NCBI RefSeq assembly: GCF_012113595.1
Contig: NZ_CP050831.1
Location: 4,774,001-4,838,000 of the forward strand
Direction: 5' to 3'
Length of the DNA stretch: 64,000 nucleotides
DNA from: Bacteroides faecium
GTDB taxonomy: Bacteria > Bacteroidota > Bacteroidia > Bacteroidales > Bacteroidaceae
Shown here: one piece after another, positions 54,121-63,594 of the stretch
Numbering within the stretch: position 1 is the first letter of the stretch
How the letters are laid out: each line of letters opens with the position of its first letter
Notes under the pieces: model-generated
Told to the model about the DNA's origin: nothing
Seen by the model: the letters and a program-made list of their open reading frames with translations, nothing else
The model's database searches: none
Translations under genes and position numbers: made by a program

Positions 54121-57100
54121 ATGAGAAAACGGAATATTCTAATACTATTACTGTCGATGATGGGCGTCTGTGCTTTTGCCTATCCGAATATGATTGTAGA
54201 ACACTACACAGCAGAACGCGGTTTGCCCAATAATATTGTTAACTGTACATTAAAGGGAACAGACGGTTTTGTCTGGTTTGGCACCTGGTATGGATTATGC
54301 AGTTTTGACGGAACAAAATTCCGTTCATATGATAACCGCGACGGCTTTTATTCCGCCGATATCCCCCCTCGCAAGATTCAACGTATTGTAGAAGATAAAA
54401 ACGGTTTCCTGTGGATTAAGACCATCGACCGCAAACTTTATCTGTTCGACAAGCGGCATGAGAGTTTTCACGCTGTTTATGACGATGTGAAAGAATACTC
54501 CGAAAATATCCAGATAATTAAAATTCAGACAACAGAAGACGGAGATGTCCTGCTGTTGACCAAAGACAAGAGCCTTCTGCGTGCCTACACCGATAAGGAA
54601 GGCAAGATTACGATGAAGCAGTTGCACGACTCGCGCCCCAATGTGAACGTCTATGATATGCGCTTGAAACATAACGTATTCTGCGAAACAACTGAATTTA
54701 TCAACTGGATTGGCATGGATTATCAGATTTTGTCTCTTAGAAAGGGAGAAGCCCTGAGAGACAAGCCTGCCGACTTCATACAGAAAAAAATTTCTGCCAA
54801 TCCCGAACAGTTCACCTGCGCTTCTTATAATTCCAAATTTCTATGGCTGGGAGACAAAAACGGTCATATTTACAGCATTGACCCGCAAAACGGAGTCGTG
54901 AACCGTTACGAAATACCGGAAATCAAACAGCCTGTCTCTAATATACTGGTTACAGAATCCGGCTTGATGTATATCACCACGAATGAAGGAGCCTACGAAT
55001 ACAATATCGGCTACAAGCAACTAACCAAACTCCCGTTTACCATTCCCGAGAAAGATGGCGGAATCATATTCCACGATAAATATGACAAGATATGGTTTCA
55101 GGAAGGAAATCATGCTTTGACTTACTATGACCCTCTGAACAGAAGCAACCAACGTTTTACATTTCCCAATCAGAGCAACGCCATCGGGAACTTCGAAATG
55201 CAGGATGCCGGCGAACAAGGCATGTTTTTCCTGACTCCGGGCGGGGAGATACTTCTGTTCGACAGGGATAAGCTGGAAATGACACGTATCAACCAGATGA
55301 AGCCTTTCTCTGATGATATTCCCGACCAACTTTTTTTCCATCTTCTTCTGGATAAGGATGGAATCCTCTGGTTAGCATCTACAAGCAGCGGAGTATATAG
55401 GGTGAACTTCCCCAAAAAACAGTTCCAGTTATTGACCGAAGTATCTCCCGTACCCGTAACAACCGAAAGGCCGACTTCCTGGAACCAGGGAATACGTGCC
55501 CTTTTTCAGGCGCAGAATGGTGACATTTGGGTGGGAACCCGTTGGCAGACTTTATATCGTCTGGATCGCAACGGACAAGTGAAACAGATTTTCTCGGACA
55601 AGAACTATCTACTGGGAGCCGTCTATCATATAATGGAAGATAAAGACGGCAATCTCTGGTTCTCTACCAAAGGAAACGGGCTTGTCAAAGCCGAACCGGA
55701 TATGAATTCACCTCATGGCTTGCGTTTTACCCGTTACAAGAATGACCCTAAAGATCCGAACTCTATCAGCAATAATGATGTGTACTTCACCTATCAGGAT
55801 AGCCGTGGACGAATCTGGGTAGGACTATTGGGCGGCGGACTAAACCTTCTTTCCGAAGAAAACGGTGAGATTGTCTTTATACATAAATACAACGGGCTAA
55901 AACAATACCCACCCTACGGTCTTTATATGGAAGTGCGCACAATGACGGAAGACGAAGACGGACGTATTTGGGTGGGAACAATGGATGGCTTGATGTCTTT
56001 TGACGGGCATTTTACCGTACCCGAACAAATTCAGTTTGAAACCTATCGTCAGGTCAGCGAACGTTCCAACGTAGCGGACAATGATATTTATGTATTGTAT
56101 AAGGATACTGATTCACAAATCTGGGTAAGTGTGTTTGGTGGCGGACTGAACAGGCTGGTGCGATATGATAAGGAAAAGCATGAACCGATTTTCAAATCTT
56201 ACGGCATACGTGAAGGTATGAACAACGATGTAGTCAAATCAATCGTAGAAGATAAGAACGGTAATCTGTGGTTCACGACAGAAATAGGTTTGTCCTGCTT
56301 CAATAAAGCTACCGAACAATTCCGCAACTACGACAAATATGACGGTTTCCTGAACGTGGAAATGGAAGAGGGGAGTGCGCTCCGTACATTGAACGGCGAC
56401 TTATGGATTGGCACCCGGCAGGGAATCCTGGCATTTTCGCCCGATAAACTGGAAACGCAACATACCAACTATGATACGCGCATCGTAGACTTTAAGGTGT
56501 CCAACCGGGATTTGCGTAGTTTTCAGGATTGCCCGATTTTGAAAGAATCCATCACATACGCCGATGCGATTCGGCTGAACTACAATCAATCCATGTTTAC
56601 GATAGAATTTGCCGCCTTGAATTTCTACAATCAGAACCGGGTGTCTTATCGTTATATACTCGAAGGATATGAAAAAGAATGGCACTATAACGGTAAGAAC
56701 CGTATCGCTTCTTACACCAACGTCCCACCGGGTGACTATACATTCCGCGTAGAAACAATTGACGAAGCGAATCCGGAACTTGTTTCCGACTGTACTTTGG
56801 CTGTCACTATCCTTCCACCCTGGTGGTTGAGTTGGTGGGCTACACTTATCTATGTAATTCTTGGGTTAGCAGCTCTCTATTTCGGTCTGCGCCTGGCTTT
56901 CTTCATGCTTAAAATGAAGAACGACATCTATATCGAACAAAAGGTTTCGGAAATGAAAATCAAGTTCTTTACCAATATCTCCCATGAACTCCGTACTCCT
57001 CTGACATTGATTAAAGGCCCGATACAGGAATTGAAGGAACGTGAAAAATTATCTCCGAAAGGATTGCAATATGTTGAATTGATGGAGAAGAACACCAATC

Positions 57101-58551
57101 AGATGTTGCAGTTAGTCAATCAGATTCTCGATTTCAGGAAGATTCAGAATGGTAAGATGCGATTGCATGTTTCCTTGATTGATTTCAATGAAATGATAGC
57201 CTCTTTCCAAAAAGAATTCCGCGTACTATCGGAAGAAAATGAAATCAGTTTCACATTCCAATTGCCGGATGAAGCGATTATGGTATGGGCAGACAAGGAA
57301 AAATTGAGCATTGTAGTCCGTAATATCATATCGAACGCATTCAAGTTTACACATGCCGGTGGAAGTATCCATGTCACTGCAGGATTGACGGATGACGGGA
57401 AACGCTGTTATGTACGGGTAGAAGATAACGGGGAAGGGATTCCGCAAAACAAGCTGACTGAAATATTCGAACGCTTCTCGCAAGGGGAGAATACGAAGAA
57501 TCCCTATTATCAAGGTACAGGTATCGGTTTGGCTCTTTCCAAAGAGATAGTCAACCTGCATCACGGACTTATCCGTGCGGAAAGCCCGGATGGACAGGGC
57601 GCTGTATTTATAGTGGAACTTTTGATGGACAAGGAACATTACCGCCCGTCGGAAGTCGATTTCTATGTCAGCGATACGGAAGCAGCTCCGGTAACTTCCG
57701 ATGAAGAAACTGAAAATATTTCTTCCGTGGAAGGAACAGAAGAGGAACCCGAATTTGACGCTTCATTGCCCACTCTTTTGTTGGTGGAAGATAATAAAGA
57801 CCTCTGCCAATTGATAAAACTTCAATTAGAGGATAAATTCAATATTCATATTGCCAATAATGGGGTGGAAGGATTGAAGAAAGTACATCTGTATCACCCC
57901 GACATCGTGGTGACCGACCAGATGATGCCGGAAATGGATGGTTTGGAAATGTTGCAGGCTATCCGTAAGGACTTCCAAATCAGCCATATCCCGGTGATTA
58001 TCCTGACCGCGAAGAATGATGAAGGCGCCAAGACAAAAGCAATTACACTGGGAGCGAACGCTTATATCACAAAACCATTCAGCAAGGAATACCTGTTGGC
58101 ACGTATCGACCAATTGCTCGCCGAACGGAAAATATTCCGTGAACGTATCCGCCAGCAAATGGAAAATCAGACAACGACGCAAGAGGACAGCTACGAACAG
58201 TTCTTGGTAAAGAAAGACGTGCAATTCCTCGAAAAGATTCATCAGGTAATTGAGGAAAACATGGATGACAGTGACTTCAATATAGACACGATAGCTTCCG
58301 GCATCGGCTTGAGCCGTTCGGCATTCTTCAAGAAGTTGAAGAGCCTTACCGGACTGGCACCCGTAGACCTGGTAAAAGAGATCCGTCTGAACAAATCCAT
58401 CGAACTGATAAAGAACACGGATTTAAGTGTTTCCGAAGTTGCATTTGCTGTCGGATTCAAAGATTCGGGGTATTATAGCAAGTGTTTCCGGAAGAAATAT
58501 AACCAGACCCCTCGTGAATATATGAATGAATGGCGGAAAGGAGAGAAATAA
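54121..58551 (+). CDS. Hybrid two-component system (HTCS) sensor/regulator
   Basis: This 1476-residue single-chain sensor and regulator starts with signal peptide MRKRNILILLLSMMGVCAFA. A periplasmic two-propeller sensor with many Reg_prop repeats (e.g. GFVWFGTWYGLCSFDG, DGRIWVGTMDGL, NGNLWFTTEIGL) runs to about residue 790, then Y_Y_Y (about 800-895), one membrane helix (about 903-930, WWATLIYVILGLAALYFGL), HisKA with H955 in ISHELRTPLTLIKGP, HATPase_c (GTGIGLALS), a receiver domain with phospho-acceptor D1266 in VVTDQMMPEMDG, and a C-terminal AraC HTH (about 1380-1472; GFKDSGYYSKCFRKKYNQTPREYM). It should sense an oligosaccharide in the periplasm and turn on the adjacent pectin genes. The ligand is unknown. 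Confidence 0.96.
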   Translation: MRKRNILILLLSMMGVCAFAYPNMIVEHYTAERGLPNNIVNCTLKGTDGFVWFGTWYGLCSFDGTKFRSYDNRDGFYSADIPPRKIQRIVEDKNGFLWIKTIDRKLYLFDKRHESFHAVYDDVKEYSENIQIIKIQTTEDGDVLLLTKDKSLLRAYTDKEGKITMKQLHDSRPNVNVYDMRLKHNVFCETTEFINWIGMDYQILSLRKGEALRDKPADFIQKKISANPEQFTCASYNSKFLWLGDKNGHIYSIDPQNGVVNRYEIPEIKQPVSNILVTESGLMYITTNEGAYEYNIGYKQLTKLPFTIPEKDGGIIFHDKYDKIWFQEGNHALTYYDPLNRSNQRFTFPNQSNAIGNFEMQDAGEQGMFFLTPGGEILLFDRDKLEMTRINQMKPFSDDIPDQLFFHLLLDKDGILWLASTSSGVYRVNFPKKQFQLLTEVSPVPVTTERPTSWNQGIRALFQAQNGDIWVGTRWQTLYRLDRNGQVKQIFSDKNYLLGAVYHIMEDKDGNLWFSTKGNGLVKAEPDMNSPHGLRFTRYKNDPKDPNSISNNDVYFTYQDSRGRIWVGLLGGGLNLLSEENGEIVFIHKYNGLKQYPPYGLYMEVRTMTEDEDGRIWVGTMDGLMSFDGHFTVPEQIQFETYRQVSERSNVADNDIYVLYKDTDSQIWVSVFGGGLNRLVRYDKEKHEPIFKSYGIREGMNNDVVKSIVEDKNGNLWFTTEIGLSCFNKATEQFRNYDKYDGFLNVEMEEGSALRTLNGDLWIGTRQGILAFSPDKLETQHTNYDTRIVDFKVSNRDLRSFQDCPILKESITYADAIRLNYNQSMFTIEFAALNFYNQNRVSYRYILEGYEKEWHYNGKNRIASYTNVPPGDYTFRVETIDEANPELVSDCTLAVTILPPWWLSWWATLIYVILGLAALYFGLRLAFFMLKMKNDIYIEQKVSEMKIKFFTNISHELRTPLTLIKGPIQELKEREKLSPKGLQYVELMEKNTNQMLQLVNQILDFRKIQNGKMRLHVSLIDFNEMIASFQKEFRVLSEENEISFTFQLPDEAIMVWADKEKLSIVVRNIISNAFKFTHAGGSIHVTAGLTDDGKRCYVRVEDNGEGIPQNKLTEIFERFSQGENTKNPYYQGTGIGLALSKEIVNLHHGLIRAESPDGQGAVFIVELLMDKEHYRPSEVDFYVSDTEAAPVTSDEETENISSVEGTEEEPEFDASLPTLLLVEDNKDLCQLIKLQLEDKFNIHIANNGVEGLKKVHLYHPDIVVTDQMMPEMDGLEMLQAIRKDFQISHIPVIILTAKNDEGAKTKAITLGANAYITKPFSKEYLLARIDQLLAERKIFRERIRQQMENQTTTQEDSYEQFLVKKDVQFLEKIHQVIEENMDDSDFNIDTIASGIGLSRSAFFKKLKSLTGLAPVDLVKEIRLNKSIELIKNTDLSVSEVAFAVGFKDSGYYSKCFRKKYNQTPREYMNEWRKGEK

Positions 58552-58609
58552 CCGATTACAAAATGCTTTCTTAATCGTCTTTTTAGAAAACCTATTAAGA
58601 TTCGAAAGA

Positions 58610-60292
58610 ATGAATAACATCAAGAAAGTATTATCAGCGTGGATGCTGGTTGCCTGTGTACTCCCTGCGGCAGCACAGTATCCTGTGATTCCGGACTCAG
58701 TAAAGGCACGAGGAGCAAAACAAGAAGCGGAGTTCGAACAGAAGTCAGATGCGGCATGGGAAAAAGCCTTGCCGACAGTTTTGCAAGAAGCACAAAAAGG
58801 ACGTCCCTACAAGCCGTGGGCTTCCAAACCGGAAGATTTGATAAAGAGTAATATTCCCGCTTTCCCCGGTGCGGAAGGTGGCGGTATGTACACTCCCGGC
58901 GGTCGTGGGGGAAAGGTAATCGTAGTTACTTCCCTCGAAGATTCGGGAGCCGGAACACTTCGGGAAGCCTGCGAAACCGGTGGCGCACGTATCATCGTTT
59001 TCAACGTATCGGGTGTAATCCGTTTGAAAAGCCCGATTAGCGTGCGTGCCCCTTATGTGACGATTGCCGGTCAGACAGCACCCGGAGATGGTATTTGTGT
59101 GACAGGTCAGTCCTTTCTGATTGATACGCATGATGTTGTTATCCGCCATATGCGTTTCCGCCGTGGCGCGCAAGATGTCGCTTTCCGTGATGATGCGGTG
59201 GGCGGAAATGCAGTGGGAAATATTATGATTGACCACTGCTCGGCAAGTTGGGGACTGGATGAGAATATGTCTATCTACCGCCATGTATATAACAGGGGAG
59301 CAGATGGGCATGGCTTGAAACTTCCGACTGTGAATATCACCATTCAGAATTCCGTATTCTCCGAAGCATTGGATGCTTACAACCATGCGTTCGGTGCTAC
59401 TATCGGTGGGCATAACAGTATGTTCTGCCGTAATCTCTTTGCTTCCAATATCAGCCGTAACAGTTCGGTAGGTATGGACGGTGACTTCAACTTCGTCAAC
59501 AATGTTGTTTTCAACTGGTGGAATCGTTCCGTAGACGGGGGAGATAACAAGAGTTTCTACAACATGATTAATAATTACTTCAAGCCGGGCCCTATCACTC
59601 CGTTGGATAAGCCAATTTCGTACCGTATTCTCAAACCGGAAGCCGGACGAGACAAAAGCCGACCTTTGTCTTTTGGAAAAGCTTATGTGAACGGGAACAT
59701 CGTTCATGGCAATGCCAAAGTGACAAAGAACAACTGGGACGGCGGCGTGCAACTCGCCAGTGAAGTGGATGCCGAAAAGTTCCTGCCGCAAATAAAAGTG
59801 GACGAACCGTTCAAAATGTCTCCCGTGACGGTCATGGATACCAAAAAAGCGTATAATTTTGTATTGGATAATGTAGGAGCCAATTTCCCGAAACGCGATG
59901 CCGTAGATGCCCGTGTCATCAAGACTGTGCAGACAGGAAAAGCTATCTATGCAAAAGACGCGCCAGAGTTTGTCTCTCCTTATGTGAAGAGACGCTTACC
60001 TGCCGATTCTTATAAACTGGGAATCATTACAGATATTCGTCAGGTAGGCGGACTACCCGAATATAAAGGAGAACCCTATGTCGATACGGATGGTGACGGA
60101 ATGCCGGATGTCTGGGAAACCGCTAACGGACTGAATCCGAACGACCCGACTGACGCTGTGAAAGATTGTAATGGTGACGGTTATACCAACATTGAAAAAT
60201 ACATTCATGGTATAGATACAAAGAAGAAAGTGGACTGGACAGATTTGAAGAACAATCACGATACACTGTCCAAGCGAAAAAGTTTATTTTAG
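58610..60292 (+). CDS. PL1-family pectate lyase, secreted
   Basis: This 560-residue protein starts at the ATG at 58610, giving signal peptide MNNIKKVLSAWMLVACVLPAAAQ; the longer frame from 58526 would overlap the HTCS gene and lacks support. The lyase domain starts with IPAFPGAEGGGMYTPGGRGGKVIVVTSLEDSGAGTLREAC, the standard PL1 opening, and continues as a right-handed beta-helix (IMIDHCSASWGLDENMSIYRH is the metal/substrate-site turn). A C-terminal segment DTDGDGMPDVWETANGLNPNDP followed by KDCNGDGYTNIEKYI resembles thrombospondin type-3/dockerin-like calcium repeats. It would cleave polygalacturonate by beta-elimination. It lies 58 bp after the HTCS gene. Confidence 0.92.
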   Translation: MNNIKKVLSAWMLVACVLPAAAQYPVIPDSVKARGAKQEAEFEQKSDAAWEKALPTVLQEAQKGRPYKPWASKPEDLIKSNIPAFPGAEGGGMYTPGGRGGKVIVVTSLEDSGAGTLREACETGGARIIVFNVSGVIRLKSPISVRAPYVTIAGQTAPGDGICVTGQSFLIDTHDVVIRHMRFRRGAQDVAFRDDAVGGNAVGNIMIDHCSASWGLDENMSIYRHVYNRGADGHGLKLPTVNITIQNSVFSEALDAYNHAFGATIGGHNSMFCRNLFASNISRNSSVGMDGDFNFVNNVVFNWWNRSVDGGDNKSFYNMINNYFKPGPITPLDKPISYRILKPEAGRDKSRPLSFGKAYVNGNIVHGNAKVTKNNWDGGVQLASEVDAEKFLPQIKVDEPFKMSPVTVMDTKKAYNFVLDNVGANFPKRDAVDARVIKTVQTGKAIYAKDAPEFVSPYVKRRLPADSYKLGIITDIRQVGGLPEYKGEPYVDTDGDGMPDVWETANGLNPNDPTDAVKDCNGDGYTNIEKYIHGIDTKKKVDWTDLKNNHDTLSKRKSLF

Positions 60293-60322
60293 CCAGATGA
60301 ATAGATTATAAAGTTTATTGTA

Positions 60323-63300
60323 ATGAACATACAAATAAGAACTATCCTTTTGGGATTATTGGGTATTGGGTTTGCGCAGAGTCATGCGCAAACCTTTGCT
60401 TTGCAGGTAAAGGATGAGCAAATCACTTATCTGACCGATGAGAGGGGAAACCGGATTCTTGATTTCTCCACTTGCGGTTATCAGGCATCCGAACAGGATA
60501 TTCCTTCCTTTAGGAATGTGGTGTTTGTGCCTTGGAAGGCAGGAGATAACACTGCACGCATCCAACGTGCCATCGACTACGTAGCGTCACTAACTCCCGA
60601 TGCTTCCGGTTTTCGCGGAGCCGTATTACTGGACAAGGGAGAATTTTCTTTATCCGGCAGTATCCGTATTGCTACGTCGGGAGTCATACTGCGGGGAATG
60701 GATAAAGAGAAAACAGTACTGTTGAAGAAAGGAGTAGACAGGGGCTCGCTTATCTATGTAGAAGGGACGGATGACCTGAATATGCAGGATACATTGCAGG
60801 TGCTTTCCAAATACGTTCCGGTAAATACAAGAACATTGGAAGTAGCTTTAGGAACTTCTCTGAAGAAAGGTGACCGGATAATGGTAACCCGCCCTTCCGG
60901 GAAAGAATGGATTGCTTCATTGGGCTGTGATATCTTTGGTGGTGGAATCAGTGCTCTGGGATGGAAAGAGGGTGACATGGATTTGACTTGGGACAGGACT
61001 ATTACCGAAGTGAATGGCAATCAAATCACATTGGATGCCCCATTAACCGTGGCCTTGGACGCCCAATACGGTATGTCTACGATTATGACCTACCAATGGA
61101 ACGGACGTATCAATCATTGTGGAGTAGAAAATATGACATTGGTTTCCGACTATGATAGACGTTATCCCAAAGACGAAGACCATTGTTGGACAGGTATCTC
61201 CATCGAAGATGCGGAAAACTGCTGGGTAAGACAGGTTAATTTCAAGCATTTTGCGGGAAGTGCCGTTATAGTTCAGCGTACAGGTTCCAAAATTACCGTT
61301 GAGGACTGTATTTCGAGAGAGCCTGTTTCTGAAATTGGCGGAATGCGCCGTTGTACTTTCCATACGTTGGGACAGCAGACTTTATTTCAGCGTTGCTATT
61401 CAGAGCAAGGAATCCATGATTTTGCTGCCGGATACTGTGCAGCCGGGCCCAATGCTTTCGTACAATGTGATTCGTATGAATCTTTAGGATTCAGTGGTTC
61501 TATTGATGCCTGGGCATGCGGATTACTGTTTGATGTGGTCAATATTGACGGACATAATCTCACTTTCAAGAACTTGGGACAAGATAAGAACGGAGCCGGA
61601 TGGAATACGGCAAATAGTTTGTTCTGGCAGTGTACCGCCGCAGAAATCGAATGTTATGCTCCGGCAAAAGATACAAAGAACCGTGCATACGGTTGCTGGG
61701 CGCAGTTCTCAGGAGATGGTGAATGGGCGCAGTCCAATAATCACGTACAGCCACGCAGTATCTTTTATGCCCAATTGGCAGACCGATTGCAAAAAGAATG
61801 TGCTGAACGTGCCCGTATCCTGCCTAGAAATACAAGTGCAACGAGTAGTCCTACCGTAGAAGTGGCTATGAAACTGGCAAAAGAAGCCTATATTCCTCGC
61901 TTGACATTGGAACACTGGATTGAAGAAAATAAGTTTTCTCCTTCGGTAGCGTCAGCCGCAGTAAAATCAATTGATGATATAAAAGAGAAAAAGAACACCT
62001 TCAACAAATTGTCGGCACAACCGGAAGTAACTATTACCAACGGACGTATCCAAATGGACGGCGCCTTACTGGTAGGTGGCAGTCATACCACTCCGTGGTG
62101 GAATGGAAGACTCAAAACCAGTTTCTTGAAAAAGGCAAGTCCTGCCATTACTCGCTTTGTTCCAGGACGTGAGGGGCTGGGATTGACCGACCGTATCGAC
62201 TCTGTCGTTAACTTTATGAAGCAGAAGAACATTCTTGTCTTTGACCAAAATTACGGACTGTGGTACGACCGTCGCCGGGATGACCATGAACGTGTTCGTC
62301 GTCGGGATGGAGATGTATGGGGACCTTTCTACGAACAGCCTTTCGGACGTAGCGGCCAGGGAACTGCCTGGGAAGGATTAAGCAAGTATGACTTGAACCG
62401 CCCTAACGCATGGTATTGGGCACGATTGAAGGAATTTGCGGAAAAAGGGAGTGAAGACGGACTGCTTTTATTCCACGAAAACTACTTCCAGCATAATATC
62501 ATTGAAGCTGGCGCACACTGGGTGGATAGTCCGTGGAGAAGTAGCAACAATATCAACCAGACCGGATTCCCGGAACCTGTTCCGTTTGCCGGAGACAAAC
62601 GAATCTTTGTGGCAGACATGTTCTACGATATTAGCCATCCGGTACGTCGCGAACTGCACAGACAATATATTCGCCAATGCCTAAATAACTTTGCTGATAA
62701 TTCGAACGTCATCCAACTGACAAGCGCTGAATTCACAGGTCCGTTGCACTTCGTGCAGTTTTGGCTGGATGTCATAGCCGAGTGGGAAGCGGAAACCGGC
62801 AAGAAGGCTAAAGTAGCGCTGAGTACAACAAAAGATGTACAGGATGCCATTCTTGCAGACTCGAAACGGGCTGCCGTAGTAGATATTATTGATATCCGCT
62901 ATTGGCACTACAAGACGGATGGAATCTTTGCACCGGAAGGCGGAAAGAATATGGCTCCCCGCCAGCATATGCGTAAGATGAAAGTAGGGAAAGTAACTTT
63001 CAGTGAAGCATATAAAGCGGTAAATGAATATCGTCAGAAATTTCCTCGGAAGGCAGTGACATTCTATGCACAGAATTATCCGGCGATGGGATGGGCAATA
63101 TTCATGGCGGGTGGTTCATGTCCTGTAATTCCGTGCACAGACAAAGTATTCCTAAGGGATGCTGCGATAATGGAAGTGGAAGAAACAAATACCGATGAGT
63201 ACAAGAAATTGGTAAAATCTGATATTGGAAGTATCATTTATTCCAAGTCCGGAACAGATATTCCTATTCAATTATCGTCCGGAAAGTATGCATTAAAGTA

Positions 63301-63418
63301 CATTCATCCAAGCTCCGGAAAGATAGAAGTTCTTAATAAAGCATTGAAAATAAATGGATTATACAGATTGAAGGTGCCAGACAAGAAAGAAGGTATTTAT
63401 TGGTTCCATAAGCTATAA
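60323..63418 (+). CDS. Beta-helix protein with C-terminal barrel, DUF6298-type, secreted
   Basis: This 1031-residue protein has signal peptide MNIQIRTILLGLLGIGFAQSHAQ. Residues about 30-490 look like a right-handed parallel beta-helix of the pectate-lyase fold (GAVLLDKGEFSLSGSIRIATSGVILRGM; CGVENMTLVSDYDRRYP; CWTGISIEDAENCWVRQVNFKHF). Residues about 560-960 look like a different enzyme-type domain (MDGALLVGGSHTTPWWNGRLK; VFDQNYGLWYDRRRDDHERVRRRDGDVWGPFYEQPFG; LHFVQFWLDVIAEWE). I recall this architecture as DUF6298, but no activity is known to me. It is 30 bp after the PL1 gene and is followed by a terminator, so it closes the cluster. A lyase or glycosidase on pectin side chains is plausible. 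Confidence 0.8.
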   Translation: MNIQIRTILLGLLGIGFAQSHAQTFALQVKDEQITYLTDERGNRILDFSTCGYQASEQDIPSFRNVVFVPWKAGDNTARIQRAIDYVASLTPDASGFRGAVLLDKGEFSLSGSIRIATSGVILRGMDKEKTVLLKKGVDRGSLIYVEGTDDLNMQDTLQVLSKYVPVNTRTLEVALGTSLKKGDRIMVTRPSGKEWIASLGCDIFGGGISALGWKEGDMDLTWDRTITEVNGNQITLDAPLTVALDAQYGMSTIMTYQWNGRINHCGVENMTLVSDYDRRYPKDEDHCWTGISIEDAENCWVRQVNFKHFAGSAVIVQRTGSKITVEDCISREPVSEIGGMRRCTFHTLGQQTLFQRCYSEQGIHDFAAGYCAAGPNAFVQCDSYESLGFSGSIDAWACGLLFDVVNIDGHNLTFKNLGQDKNGAGWNTANSLFWQCTAAEIECYAPAKDTKNRAYGCWAQFSGDGEWAQSNNHVQPRSIFYAQLADRLQKECAERARILPRNTSATSSPTVEVAMKLAKEAYIPRLTLEHWIEENKFSPSVASAAVKSIDDIKEKKNTFNKLSAQPEVTITNGRIQMDGALLVGGSHTTPWWNGRLKTSFLKKASPAITRFVPGREGLGLTDRIDSVVNFMKQKNILVFDQNYGLWYDRRRDDHERVRRRDGDVWGPFYEQPFGRSGQGTAWEGLSKYDLNRPNAWYWARLKEFAEKGSEDGLLLFHENYFQHNIIEAGAHWVDSPWRSSNNINQTGFPEPVPFAGDKRIFVADMFYDISHPVRRELHRQYIRQCLNNFADNSNVIQLTSAEFTGPLHFVQFWLDVIAEWEAETGKKAKVALSTTKDVQDAILADSKRAAVVDIIDIRYWHYKTDGIFAPEGGKNMAPRQHMRKMKVGKVTFSEAYKAVNEYRQKFPRKAVTFYAQNYPAMGWAIFMAGGSCPVIPCTDKVFLRDAAIMEVEETNTDEYKKLVKSDIGSIIYSKSGTDIPIQLSSGKYALKYIHPSSGKIEVLNKALKINGLYRLKVPDKKEGIYWFHKL

Positions 63419-63422
63419 AACA

Positions 63423-63457
63423 AAAAATCCCGTTGAAGACAATTCAGCGGGATTTTT
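63423..63457 (+). terminator. Intrinsic terminator at the end of the pectin cluster
   Basis: AAAAATCCCGTTGAA (63423-63437) pairs with TTCAGCGGGATTTTT (63443-63457) with one G-U type mismatch and a 5-base loop, followed by a T-rich run. It begins 4 bases after the last stop codon. Confidence 0.9.
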
Positions 63458-63559
63458 CTTTTTTATCAGTAATTTCTAGTAAAAGAGTGTTATAAAACAT
63501 GATACTTATTTTTTCAATCCACAAACCAGATTTTACCTAAGGTTGCGGTCAATACTGCT

Positions 63560-63567
63560 TAGTTTTG
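63560..63567 (+). promoter_or_regulatory. Putative -7 promoter element of the ECF sigma gene
   Basis: TAGTTTTG matches TAnnTTTG and lies 27 bases upstream of the ATG at 63595. No TTTG at the usual -33 distance was seen. Confidence 0.5.
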
Positions 63568-63594
63568 CAACATCAAATCAATCGAATTAATGCT

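Noticed and set aside
58745..59791. 348-residue minus-strand open frame
   Set aside because: It mirrors the PL1 lyase gene and shows no recognisable protein features.
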